Shown: piece after piece, positions 16,669-25,862 of the stretch
How positions within the stretch are numbered: position 1 is the stretch's first letter
Layout: each line of letters starts with the position of its first letter
Origin: Bacteroidales bacterium
GTDB lineage: Bacteria; Bacteroidota; Bacteroidia; Bacteroidales; Lentimicrobiaceae
Length of the DNA: 64,000 bases
Direction of reading: 5' to 3'
Assembly: GCA_016705005.1 (NCBI GenBank)
Contig: JADIZB010000005.1
Span: forward strand, 1-64,000
Position numbers and translations under genes: made by a program
Notes under the pieces: model-generated
The model's input: the letters and a program-made list of their open reading frames with translations, nothing else
What the model was told of the DNA's origin: nothing
Databases searched by the model: none

Positions 16669-19326
16669 ATGAAATTTCTTTATCCGGTACTTGCGTTTGT
16701 TATCCTGGCAACCTGTTCGTTAAAGGCACAGGTACTGCAAGGAATTATTACCGATTCGCAACACAAACCTGTGCCGTTTTCAACAGTATTTGTCAAAGAA
16801 CTCTCATTCGGGACGGCAACCAACGAAGATGGTAATTTTGAACTAAGACTTGATGAAGGCTCCTATACATGTATATTTCAGTGTATGGGATATCAAACGG
16901 TTAGCAAAAAAATAGAGGTTCATCAGCAGAATGAACCACAGGTGATTGTACTGCCGGATATGATATATTCTCTTAAGGAAGTCGAGATTTCTGATGGCGG
17001 GGAAGATCCGGCTTACCGGATAATGCGTCGGGTAATCCGGAAAGCACCACTGTACGCCCGTATGGTTAAATCGTACAAAGCGGAAGTCTATATCCGGGGC
17101 AGCCTGAACATCAAAAAAATATCTGCTTTGGTCAAATGGGTGGCCCGTGAAGATCTGAAGGAATCGAAAATCAAGGAAGGTAAGACTTACCTGGAGGAAT
17201 CGGTTAATGAAATTGAATTTACGGCCCCCGGTAAAACCAGGCAGAAAGTAAGGTCAATACACAGTACTTTTCCGGGTGGTAATGAGAACCGCGGATCAGG
17301 TGCCATCGGGTTCATTTCAGGGAACATCTATCAGCCCGACGCATTTGGCAATGCAATTTCACCGCTGGCTCCCGGCGCTTTTAATTATTACAGGTTCAGG
17401 TATGAAGGCGTAAATACCTATGGTGATGCTGTTGTTGACAAGATTAAAGTGATTCCGAAAGGAGACGGACCCCGGTTTGTGAGTGGTTACCTTTACATCA
17501 TCGAGGGGCTTTGGTGCGTATACAGCCTTGATATAAACATCAACGAGCAACTGGGCATGACCATACAACTGAAGCAGTCGTACGGTGAAGTAAGGGAGGG
17601 CGCCTGGCTTCCCGTAAATAACCGCTTTAAAATTGATGCTGACCTGTTGGGCAATGCCGGAGGTTTCGTCTACAACACCTCAATCAGGTATATATCCCTT
17701 GATGTAAATCCTCCGGATCTGAAGCCACAACGGCCGGCGGTTACTGAAAAGACGGTATCGGGCAGCAAGGCCGCCAGACTGGAAGCCAGAACAGCAAAGA
17801 TGGATAAAAAGGCAGCTGACCTGATTGCCATTGAAAATCCATCAACATCTGAAGCTTACAGATTAGCCCGGATCAACAACAGAAAAGCGGAATTGATAAA
17901 AAAAGATTCACTGCGCAATCACCATGAGTATGTAGAGAATTATAAAACTGTTTTCGATAGCAATGCCAGAAAAACAGATTCAGTTTTCTGGAACAGGGTC
18001 AGGCCTATTCCTTTGGCAGCCAATGAACTTAGCAGTGTTAAGGCATTTGATTCGCTGCAGTACAGACAATCTGCAAGAGCAGCTGACTCAACAAAAAAAG
18101 CCAGACCTGCAAATAAAAGGATTTTCAACTCATTCCTTTTTGGAGGTCGGTTTGAACCCGACACCATTCAGTTTTTTCATACCGAAGGCCTGCTCAACCC
18201 CTTTGGATTGAGTTTTAATACGGTAGATGGATTTGCTTACAAAATGGGGTTGAGTTATGAGCGTAAACTGCACAGAAAAGCAATCCTTAATGCCTCATTC
18301 AAACCAGGGTTTGCATTCAGCCGTAACGCTTTTTTCTGGACTGCGGGACTGGGATACAGCAGTAAAGGCAGATACAAAAATTCATTAAGACTTCAATCCG
18401 GAACCGGGAGTTATGATTTTAACAATGGCGGAGGATCTGCCTTGCTCGAGAATTCCGTTGCCTCCCTGTTCTTCCGGCAGAACCTGATGCGGCTTTACAA
18501 CCGGGATTTTATCGAGTTGAAACACAGTGCTGAAATTGCATCCGGGCTGAAGCTGAACTCTTTTGTTATGGCTTCAGAATCCAGGAAGTCTGATAACAAC
18601 AGCGATTTTTCCTTCTTTTATAACGATCAGCGGGAATACAAGGCGAACATACCGGATAATCCCCGGTACAAATTTAACAATCACAGAGACCTGGTAACGT
18701 CAATCACCCTTACATACAAACCCATTCCATATTATGTAATCAGGGATGGTGTGAGGGTTCCCAGACCAGGAATGAACCAGACCCCGGAATTGTCCATCTC
18801 CTGGAAAAAAGGCATTCCTGCCGGTGGTTTTGATTCAGACTTCGACCTGGTTCATCTGGGTATTGACCATAAATTCAGGACAGGACTCAAGGGGAATTTC
18901 CGGTACGTTATAAATGCGGGTTATTTTTTAAACAAAAAGGTTGTTTACTTCGACAATTTCAGGCACTTTCAGGTACAACCGCTCGTTACCGGAATCAAAA
19001 ACTTTTTTCCTGTGGTTCAGATGGGAGATTATTACAGGTACAGCACCGATTCATATTTTGCCGAAGGTCATGTGGGATTCCGGACACCTAACCTTATACT
19101 GAAAAGGTTGCCCCTGATCAGGAACCGGCTGTGGGAGGAGAGCCTGTTATTAAATTACCTTTATATCCCTGAATACAAGCATTGCGTTGAGTTTGGCTAT
19201 GGTATCGGCAATGATTTCTATAACATTGGTTTTTTTGCAGGGTTTGAGAAAGACCGGTTCAGGTCTGCCGGACTGAGAATTTCCTTTTCTATTTTCAGTC
19301 AGAATGAGATCGTAGTGGGTATGTGA
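16669..19326 (+). CDS. DUF5686/carboxypeptidase-regulatory-like outer-membrane protein
   Basis: 885 aa. The signal peptide ends at LKAQ (about residue 21). Residues 22-105 are a carboxypeptidase-regulatory-like beta sandwich (VLQGIITDSQHKPVPFSTVF, FGTATNEDGNFEL), the same plug-preceding module that heads SusC-type receptors. The long remainder matches what I recall of the DUF5686 family, with a charged linker (about 360-470) and a C-terminal barrel of amphipathic strands ending in FSIFSQNEIVVGM. Its place is the outer membrane. The function of this conserved Bacteroidota family is not established. It is monocistronic, with its own promoter. Confidence 0.8.
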   Translation: MKFLYPVLAFVILATCSLKAQVLQGIITDSQHKPVPFSTVFVKELSFGTATNEDGNFELRLDEGSYTCIFQCMGYQTVSKKIEVHQQNEPQVIVLPDMIYSLKEVEISDGGEDPAYRIMRRVIRKAPLYARMVKSYKAEVYIRGSLNIKKISALVKWVAREDLKESKIKEGKTYLEESVNEIEFTAPGKTRQKVRSIHSTFPGGNENRGSGAIGFISGNIYQPDAFGNAISPLAPGAFNYYRFRYEGVNTYGDAVVDKIKVIPKGDGPRFVSGYLYIIEGLWCVYSLDININEQLGMTIQLKQSYGEVREGAWLPVNNRFKIDADLLGNAGGFVYNTSIRYISLDVNPPDLKPQRPAVTEKTVSGSKAARLEARTAKMDKKAADLIAIENPSTSEAYRLARINNRKAELIKKDSLRNHHEYVENYKTVFDSNARKTDSVFWNRVRPIPLAANELSSVKAFDSLQYRQSARAADSTKKARPANKRIFNSFLFGGRFEPDTIQFFHTEGLLNPFGLSFNTVDGFAYKMGLSYERKLHRKAILNASFKPGFAFSRNAFFWTAGLGYSSKGRYKNSLRLQSGTGSYDFNNGGGSALLENSVASLFFRQNLMRLYNRDFIELKHSAEIASGLKLNSFVMASESRKSDNNSDFSFFYNDQREYKANIPDNPRYKFNNHRDLVTSITLTYKPIPYYVIRDGVRVPRPGMNQTPELSISWKKGIPAGGFDSDFDLVHLGIDHKFRTGLKGNFRYVINAGYFLNKKVVYFDNFRHFQVQPLVTGIKNFFPVVQMGDYYRYSTDSYFAEGHVGFRTPNLILKRLPLIRNRLWEESLLLNYLYIPEYKHCVEFGYGIGNDFYNIGFFAGFEKDRFRSAGLRISFSIFSQNEIVVGM

Positions 19327-19606
19327 TTAGATTCAGAAAGTATTGACCTGAATTCAGTTTTAATATCACCTGGTATACCCATCTCATATCTGATGATAAT
19401 TACACTGGCTGCAGCTGAATTCCGGATGAACAATATAAAGGCTTATTTTTACAGGTACTTTATAGCTGCATTGCATCATACAGAGAAGAAATAATTGAGA
19501 CTTGATACCTAATGATTTTATTAAAAATCGGTAATCAGAATGATAGCACCTGTGTGCAGATTTGATTACTTCGGGATTATTTATCCGGAAATTGTCTGAA
19601 AAGCCA

Positions 19607-19831
19607 ATGGAAACACAAAGCAATAACCCCCTTCATGGCAAGACCCTCGATATGATCATCAGGGAACTGGTTGATTACTATGGGTGGGAGCAACTTGGAT
19701 ACAATATCAATATTCGCTGCTTCAACGAAAATCCAAGCATTCAATCGAGTCTGAAATTCCTGCGTAAAACACCCTGGGCCCGGAAAGAGGTTGAAGAATT
19801 GTACCTGAAAGTGATCGCCCGAACAAAATGA
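19607..19831 (+). CDS. VF530-family small DNA-binding-type protein
   Basis: 74 aa from the ATG at 19607 (METQSNNPLHG); the upstream in-frame ATG at 19562 is not needed. The whole chain is the VF530 signature: NNPLHGKTLDMII, YYGWEQLGYNINIRCF, and PSIQSSLKFLRKTPWARKEVEELY. The family is small and helical, named from Vibrio fischeri VF530, and is annotated as double-stranded DNA-binding from structure. Its role is not known. The stop overlaps the next start as ATGA (19828-19831), so the two are translationally coupled. Confidence 0.85.
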   Translation: METQSNNPLHGKTLDMIIRELVDYYGWEQLGYNINIRCFNENPSIQSSLKFLRKTPWARKEVEELYLKVIARTK

Positions 19832-21051
19832 AAAACAGGAAGATCGTTGTCATTGTGGGAGGGGGGCCTGCCGGCATGATGGCGGCCTGGTGGCTGGCTG
19901 AAAAATTTGAGGTTCACCTGTTCGAAAAAGAGAAGATGATCGGACAGAAATTCCTTCTGGCAGGTAAAGGTGGTTTTAACCTGACCAACCGCCTTTCGGG
20001 GGAGACACTTTTGCCGAAATACTCACCTGCAGGTTTTCTTGACAAAGCATTGCTGGAATTCGACAGTCAGAAATTGCGTGAATGGTTGATTCAATTAGGG
20101 ATACCTACTTACGAAGGTAGCAGTGGAAGGGTTTTCCCGGATAGGGGAATAACCCCTTCAGATGTATTAAAGAAGATTCTTTCGTCACTGGTTTCCAGAG
20201 GTGTTGTTTTTCATCTGAAACATAAACTTTCCTCATTCAGCAAAGAAATGGTTTTTAAATTTCTGACACCTGAGCGAGAGGTCAGCATGAAAGCAGATTT
20301 CGCTGTCATGGCGATGGGTGGCGCTTCATGGCCCTCAACAGGTTCGGATGGATTCTGGACAAAACTATTCAATGACAGGGGTATTGCTACCATGCCATTT
20401 CAGCCTTCCAACTGTGGAATAAACATAGCCTGGCCTGACTCAGTTATTAAATTTCACTCAGGCAAGCCATTGAAAAATATAGAATTAAAGGTTAATAATA
20501 AAGTAAGCAGGGGTGAAGCCCTTATAACAGAGTATGGACTGGAGGGTAATGCTGTTTATCCGCTTGTTCCGGCGATCAGGAATTTATTTGCATCGAATGA
20601 AATTCCGGTGATCAGCCTTGATTTTAAGCCGGTAAATACATTTGTGCAACTTAAGGAAAAGATTTCCCGCAACAATGTTAAAACATCGGATTACCAGGCA
20701 ATTTTTAAACTGAATTCAGTTTCAATGGCTTTGATTAAGGCTTATTCTGATAAGGAGTCTTTTTTTAAGCCCGATAGATTTGCTTATCTTGTAAAAAATC
20801 TGCTTATATCTGTTGCATCATTGAGGCCCGTCGAAGAAGCCATATCTACTGTTGGTGGCCTGAATGTCGACGAACTAAATCCGGATTTTTCATTGAAAAA
20901 ATATCCTGCAATCTCCTGCATCGGAGAAATGGCAGACTGGGATGCGCCGACCGGTGGCTTCCTGCTACAGGGAAGTTTTTCGATGGGTTATTATGCTGCA
21001 GAGTCAATTCTTAATGAAGCAATTCAGGGGAATTCTGAAGGCAGGGTTTAG
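19828..21051 (+). CDS. NAD(P)/FAD-dependent flavoprotein, HI0933/YhiN-like (TIGR03862 type)
   Basis: 407 aa. The N-terminal Rossmann dinucleotide motif is VVIVGGGPAGMMAAWWLAE (residues about 6-24), followed by the acidic residue of the FAD ribose site (HLFEKE). Family marks include GQKFLLAGKGGFNLTN (45-60), VMAMGGASWPSTGSDG (about 154-169) and the C-terminal FAD-closing segment WDAPTGGFLLQGSFSMGYYAA. It belongs to the HI0933-like flavoproteins; some members have been linked to queuosine or nucleic-acid chemistry, but the reaction is unknown. It overlaps the VF530-type gene by 4 bp, so both may act together. Confidence 0.88.
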   Translation: MKNRKIVVIVGGGPAGMMAAWWLAEKFEVHLFEKEKMIGQKFLLAGKGGFNLTNRLSGETLLPKYSPAGFLDKALLEFDSQKLREWLIQLGIPTYEGSSGRVFPDRGITPSDVLKKILSSLVSRGVVFHLKHKLSSFSKEMVFKFLTPEREVSMKADFAVMAMGGASWPSTGSDGFWTKLFNDRGIATMPFQPSNCGINIAWPDSVIKFHSGKPLKNIELKVNNKVSRGEALITEYGLEGNAVYPLVPAIRNLFASNEIPVISLDFKPVNTFVQLKEKISRNNVKTSDYQAIFKLNSVSMALIKAYSDKESFFKPDRFAYLVKNLLISVASLRPVEEAISTVGGLNVDELNPDFSLKKYPAISCIGEMADWDAPTGGFLLQGSFSMGYYAAESILNEAIQGNSEGRV

Positions 21052-21060
21052 GCGAAGTAA

Positions 21061-21101
21061 AAAAAATGAGGGAAGTGATAAATCGCTTCCCTCATTTTTT
21101 T
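21061..21101. terminator. Bidirectional intrinsic terminator
   Basis: AATGAGGGAAG pairs with CTTCCCTCATT around TGATAAATCG, flanked by an A run and a T run. It serves the flavoprotein gene and the convergent lipoprotein gene. Confidence 0.88.
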
Positions 21102-21149
21102 ACCTGACGGGATTTTATTAATAGATCCTGCCGATGTTATTATGGAATC

Positions 21150-21890
21150 CTACAGGGTTGCATCCCCGTTTGTTTTGATTTCTATGGCTTTCGCATCCTC
21201 CATAATCACATCATAAGCATAACCCGCACCAAAATCCTTGTCAAGATGGATTGTACCTTCAAATGTAACAACATTGCCCTCTTCTACTGCATCCATGGTT
21301 GTGACAGTCAGATCATACTTGCCGCCCGATTCAGTGCCATCCTGAATATGGGCCCAGTTTTTTCCCATAATGTTCTTGTTGTATTTAACAATCACACCCC
21401 GGATTTTAACTGACTTTTCAGCAAAACCAGACTTTTTACTGTATAGTTCTGATATTGTGATGCCCCCACTGACAGGTTCAACTGATATTTCAGTTAATCT
21501 TTCAGCTGTAATTTTCCCGGGGGATTGAGCCATTTTTTTCTCAGAAGGAGGTGTAGTGCTGGGATCGTTAACAAACAGAATAGAAGGAAACACACGGTCG
21601 AGTTCTTTGCTCTTAAAATCCTTCATTTCCATTGCATTGGTATAATAAATCACATCGCCGGTTTTCGCATCAAGACGGGAGACAGCAATCCAGAATTTCT
21701 GGTCATTTTCAAAAACCTGGAGATACGTGTAATTTGAAGTTTGGATCACTTCAATCACATCAACTGCATGGGTTCCCGGAGGGAGGCTTTCGGCCGTTGA
21801 ATTCTTTTTTCCACGGTTACATGCCGACAGGCTGAAAATTAAAAGGGCGACAATAGAAACAGCTTTAATAAAATTGAGGGATTTTTTCAT
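21150..21890 (-). CDS. Lipoprotein with OB-fold-like domain
   Basis: 246 aa. Lipobox LSAC (C24) follows a hydrophobic segment. After a Ser/Lys-rich linker, residues 40-110 (HAVDVIEVIQTSNYTYLQVF, FWIAVSRLDAKTGDVIYY) and 135-240 (SGFAEKSVKIRGVIVKYNK, KNWAHIQDG, LTVTTMDAVEEGNVVTFEG) look like two related small beta-barrel modules. The second has the pattern of an OB-fold nucleic-acid- or ligand-binding domain (WAHIQDGT). It is probably an envelope lipoprotein of unknown ligand. A TACCTTTG -7 element (21930-21937) lies about 40 nt upstream of the start. Confidence 0.75.
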   Translation of the reverse strand: MKKSLNFIKAVSIVALLIFSLSACNRGKKNSTAESLPPGTHAVDVIEVIQTSNYTYLQVFENDQKFWIAVSRLDAKTGDVIYYTNAMEMKDFKSKELDRVFPSILFVNDPSTTPPSEKKMAQSPGKITAERLTEISVEPVSGGITISELYSKKSGFAEKSVKIRGVIVKYNKNIMGKNWAHIQDGTESGGKYDLTVTTMDAVEEGNVVTFEGTIHLDKDFGAGYAYDVIMEDAKAIEIKTNGDATL

Positions 21891-21929
21891 TTCAGAAAAA
21901 GTTATTGTTAAGTTTTAATTTATCGGCTG

Positions 21930-21937
21930 CAAAGGTA
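21930..21937 (-). promoter_or_regulatory. -7 element of the OB-fold lipoprotein gene
   Basis: TACCTTTG on the minus strand fits TAnnTTTG and gives a leader of about 33 nt to the ATG at 21890. Confidence 0.45.
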
Positions 21938-21960
21938 TTCATTTATCCTGATACTTCGAT

Positions 21961-21999
21961 ATAAAGACAGCGGTTTCAACCGAAACCGCTGTCTTTATT
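21961..21999. terminator. Intrinsic terminator of the downstream-oriented T9SS gene
   Basis: AAAGACAGCGGTTTC pairs with GAAACCGCTGTCTTT around AACC, a 15-bp perfect stem. It ends the minus-strand gene at 22033 before the lipoprotein promoter. Confidence 0.85.
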
Positions 22000-22032
22000 A
22001 TTCATTCGGAAGTATTCCTGCCTGTTGAAAAA

Positions 22033-24723
22033 CTACTTATTCAGGTATATGATTTTTCTGGTTACAACTACATTATTGAGATATACTTTAAGAAGGTAAA
22101 CCCCCGTGTTAATCTTTTTGTTGGCTGTAAGGAGCGAAAGTGGCCATTCGTGTGTTCCTTTTTCCGTCATTCCCATTTCTCTGCTGCCGATTGTTTTACC
22201 TTCATAGCCGGTAAGCTCAAATTTAAGTCCGGCTGAAGTAGTTGTTTCCACGACAATTTTGCTATCACAAGTTGCAGGATTCGGTAAAACAGAAACCCTG
22301 AAATTATAGGGACGATTGTTTGTGGCATCAAGGAAGAATTCGAAAATCAGATCATGATTGTCCATGTTGACAAGGGTATCTGAATACACCGGAGCCGAAT
22401 TGTAAATGGTTCCTGTTCCCTCGTAAGTTCCATAAGGTATGTTTTCAAATACCAGGGAATCGCCTGTGATTGTTCCTTCATAAGTGCCTTCAGGACCTGT
22501 AACACTGATTTCAGCGTCATAAACTGTGAATCCGTATTGATCAATGGCTTTGCATACAAGATTGGTGCGGTTTACATTCAGTACAAAGTCAACTCCGGTG
22601 GTTGATAATCCGGCTTCCACGACAATATTCTCCTGAACCTGGGTGTCAGTATAAGGGTGCGAAGCCGTAACATCATAGGTTGCTGCTGTCAGTTCAATAA
22701 AATAGAATCCATTGGCACCAGGGTGAACTGTCTGATCCCCTGCAGAAACAGTTGCCATTGTTACATCCCCGGTTCCACCGGTAAGGCTGACAGTTCCCTG
22801 GATGTACCCGGTTGTTGGCAGGGGTGACAATACAAAATCAATGTCAGGTGTAGTGAGGCCCGGAAGAACATTCACTCCGGCCCTGATCTGGGGTGTATAT
22901 CCTGCCAGGCTGGCTTCAACATCCCACACACCTACCTCTGTCTCGAAACTGTAATTTCCTGAAGCATCAGGGAAAGTGCTGTGTGTTCCGGCAGTGATCA
23001 GTGTTTGTGTTACATCACCGGTTCCACCACTCAGACTTACATTTCCTTCGATATATCCGGTGGTTGGGATGGGATTCAGGATAAAGTCTACTCCTGTAGT
23101 CGCCTGGTCTTCAAGGACAACAACATTGCTGATGGTTCCCGTATAATAGCCGGCCAGGGAAGCTGTTACAGTATATGATCCGACGAGAACATTTAATACA
23201 TAATATCCGGTAGGGTCGGGATAAGTTGATTGGTTACCGGCTGTTACCACTGCCTGGGTTACATTCCCGGATCCACCGTTGAGCGTAACCTGACCCTGTA
23301 TGGTTCCATACTGGGGGTCCCATACGCCAAGCGTACCATCAAGCAGCAGGTTTTGTGCAAAGATATCTGCCGCTGAATTGCGGTTATCTTCCCAGGCAAT
23401 AATCCATTGATTGTTTTGAAAATCATTGATAACGGTATGTACTTTCGAGGACGCAACTGAACTCACAAAGACCGAATTCCCGGTCCATACAAAACCGCCG
23501 TCTGTGTCAATTCGCATGGCTTTCAGTGCGGAAGCCGAGGCGGTGAGGGATTCATCATAGAGCACAATCATGTCGGTAGAAGAACCTCCTGCGCCCAGCG
23601 GGAGAACCTGGTTTGCCGATACTGGAATGAAAACCATGCCTGTGTTGCCCCATTGCTTTGTTCCCGAAGATGAAAATTTCTGTCCGAGAATCCCTTTCTG
23701 ACTCTGTAAACCATTCATTTCATTCCAGAAAACATAAACATCACTGGAACCAGCAGGCAGTGCCAGATAAGGATAGTAATGATTCATTCCTGCCTGTGTA
23801 GTGGCTTCAACGCCATTGGCGGCAAATAGAACGGCTCCTGTGGAACTGATGTGCTGCACCCACACAGATGCCAGTTGATTGTTGTCACGATCGTCGTGCC
23901 AGGCAATATAAAAACCGTCGCTGCCATCGTTGATAAAAGGGAAAATCTGAGTCCATGCTGAAATACCACCTGCATCAGATATTACAGCAGGCGATGCCCA
24001 TACCGGATTACCGGTAGTACCGTATCGTTGTGCAAAAACATGACGTGTAGGTGCATTGGGTGGTCCGCTGTCTTCAAAATATTTCAGCACAATATCATCT
24101 GTTCCCACCGGCATCAGCTGAGGCCAGTTTAAGGAGACGGATGAACTCAGGGTGATGCCGTTATCGCCCCATTGTTTCACACCGGCTGCATCAATTTTCT
24201 GCATGATGATTACATCACCCGATACCCAGGCAAAAACTGAATTTCCGGCAGCCGTGCACGTTACCTTAGGTGAAGCATTGAATTCGGAATTGTTTGAAAG
24301 CGCAATTCCGTTCGGCCCCCACACGAATGTCCCATCCGGGGAAATTCTGTAGGCATAGGCATTGTTATTGCCATTTCTGATGTCCTGCCATGTCATGATA
24401 CAATGGTTGTTCACATCGGCTGTCATGTCCCAGTCGGTTAACCAGGTGTCAGAGGAATTACTGCTGATCAGAATACCGTCGCTGGCCCACAACTCATTTC
24501 CCTGGCTGTCGAGACGTTGAAGCCTGACATCATAATTCCCGCTTTCGTTCGAAAAATATCCGATATAAGTGTCACCGTTGGGGCAGGTGGCAATTTTCGG
24601 AATTGCCTGTTCACCGGTAAGGTCGCAGATGGCGTTGTTTACGGCGGCATTGTTACTCCACTGGGCAAATGTGACATTCGCACACAGCATGATGATTACA
24701 ACGACTTTGATAATTCTTTTCAT
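22033..24723 (-). CDS. T9SS cargo with three carboxypeptidase-regulatory-like repeats
   Basis: 896 aa. The signal peptide ends at TFAQ (residue 21). Residues about 25-480 carry repeated WxDxRNxNxDIYAQxL-like blades (WQDIRNGNNNAYAYRI, WHDDRDNNQLASVWVQHI, WEDNRNSAADIFAQNL), suggesting a beta-propeller-like array. Then come three tandem modules of about 80 residues (GTIQGQVTLNGG, GYIEGNVSLSGG, GYIQGTVSLTGG), each with VTASLAGY-type strands, typical of carboxypeptidase-regulatory-like domains. The C-terminus is a T9SS sorting domain (VSVLPNPATCDSKIVVE, NTGVYLLKVYL, RKIIYLNK). It is likely a secreted or surface protein with no visible enzyme domain. Confidence 0.85.
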   Translation of the reverse strand: MKRIIKVVVIIMLCANVTFAQWSNNAAVNNAICDLTGEQAIPKIATCPNGDTYIGYFSNESGNYDVRLQRLDSQGNELWASDGILISSNSSDTWLTDWDMTADVNNHCIMTWQDIRNGNNNAYAYRISPDGTFVWGPNGIALSNNSEFNASPKVTCTAAGNSVFAWVSGDVIIMQKIDAAGVKQWGDNGITLSSSVSLNWPQLMPVGTDDIVLKYFEDSGPPNAPTRHVFAQRYGTTGNPVWASPAVISDAGGISAWTQIFPFINDGSDGFYIAWHDDRDNNQLASVWVQHISSTGAVLFAANGVEATTQAGMNHYYPYLALPAGSSDVYVFWNEMNGLQSQKGILGQKFSSSGTKQWGNTGMVFIPVSANQVLPLGAGGSSTDMIVLYDESLTASASALKAMRIDTDGGFVWTGNSVFVSSVASSKVHTVINDFQNNQWIIAWEDNRNSAADIFAQNLLLDGTLGVWDPQYGTIQGQVTLNGGSGNVTQAVVTAGNQSTYPDPTGYYVLNVLVGSYTVTASLAGYYTGTISNVVVLEDQATTGVDFILNPIPTTGYIEGNVSLSGGTGDVTQTLITAGTHSTFPDASGNYSFETEVGVWDVEASLAGYTPQIRAGVNVLPGLTTPDIDFVLSPLPTTGYIQGTVSLTGGTGDVTMATVSAGDQTVHPGANGFYFIELTAATYDVTASHPYTDTQVQENIVVEAGLSTTGVDFVLNVNRTNLVCKAIDQYGFTVYDAEISVTGPEGTYEGTITGDSLVFENIPYGTYEGTGTIYNSAPVYSDTLVNMDNHDLIFEFFLDATNNRPYNFRVSVLPNPATCDSKIVVETTTSAGLKFELTGYEGKTIGSREMGMTEKGTHEWPLSLLTANKKINTGVYLLKVYLNNVVVTRKIIYLNK

Positions 24724-25019
24724 GTTGATCTGGTTGTGTTGCTGAAAAATGCAGGAGAATATAATTGTTTTGTCAGTGAGCTTAAGTCTTTTTCAATCTA
24801 AAGTCTGCCCCTGATATTGAAATTTCCGGAATTGTATCCGGTGTGTTTTGAGCGCTACAATTTACGAAATTTCTTATCCGTTAGTTTATTTAAGTAAAGA
24901 CTTTCACATTCTTTTTACAAAGTTCAGGACGTTCTATCAATATTTTGACCGGGTGCCGGATACGAATCATCAAAATAGCCTGTATTTTTTATATATTCGC
25001 AAACTTTAGAAGTTAATTT

Positions 25020-25814
25020 ATGGATTTTTCTGGCAAGACATTCTGGATAACCGGCGCTGCTTCGGGTATGGGAAAGTCTGTTTCTTTGCTTCTTGCGCGG
25101 TATTCATCAGAACTGATCATTTCTGACAGAGATCAGGCAGGATTGGAACAAACAGCATCTGCAATTGCTGCAATGGGGAAAAAGGTCAGGGTAGTTGTTC
25201 TGGATATGTCAGATTCTTTGGCGATTACATCAGCAGCCGGCAAAATACTGGCTGAAGGGATCAGAATTGACGGACTATACCAGTTCGCCGGAATCAGTCA
25301 GCGTTCCCTGGTTTCAGAAACCCCGGAGGAGAATGACCGGAAGATCATGGAAATTAATTTTTTTGGTGTTGTAGCCCTTGCTAAAGCTTTGCTTCCGGGT
25401 ATGATTGCCAATGGGGGAGGACAATTAGCCGTAACTTCAAGTCTGGTTGGAAAATTCGGATTTCCTTATCGTTCAGCCTATTCTGCCTCGAAACATGCTC
25501 TGCATGGTTTCTTCGAAAGTCTGCGTGCTGAAAACAACGGTCATAACATCAGGGTCAGTATTCTGATTCCCGGAAGAATTCAAACCAATATTTCAAAATT
25601 TGCCATCGACAAGGATGGAAGAGAATATGGTAAAATGGATCCGGGCCAGGCAAATGGAATTACTGCGGAAAAGGCAGCCGTGCAGATTCTTAAAGGTCTT
25701 CAAAAGGAGAAAAAGGAAGTATTGGTTGGTGGTAAAGAATTGCTGATGCTCCAGATCAGGCGTTTCTTTCCGGCGATTTATTATAAGCTTGCAACACGGA
25801 TCAAGCCTGTTTGA
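25020..25814 (+). CDS. Short-chain dehydrogenase/reductase (SDR)
   Basis: 264 aa. The NAD(P)-binding motif is TGAASGMG (11-18). The catalytic set is S140/S141, Y154 and K158 (YSASK). The usual NNAG motif is replaced by YQFAGIS (87-93), so the active-site Asn is missing there; the more distal Asn of EINFFGVV is kept. The C-terminal part (RRFFPAIYYKLATRI) resembles the membrane-associated tail of several classical SDRs. It precedes the double-VOC gene by 48 bp on the same strand, so both are probably co-transcribed. Substrate unknown. Confidence 0.88.
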   Translation: MDFSGKTFWITGAASGMGKSVSLLLARYSSELIISDRDQAGLEQTASAIAAMGKKVRVVVLDMSDSLAITSAAGKILAEGIRIDGLYQFAGISQRSLVSETPEENDRKIMEINFFGVVALAKALLPGMIANGGGQLAVTSSLVGKFGFPYRSAYSASKHALHGFFESLRAENNGHNIRVSILIPGRIQTNISKFAIDKDGREYGKMDPGQANGITAEKAAVQILKGLQKEKKEVLVGGKELLMLQIRRFFPAIYYKLATRIKPV

Positions 25815-25862
25815 AAGCAGAATTATTTTTGGGAATACTAAGAACTTTAACCCGGGAGAAAA

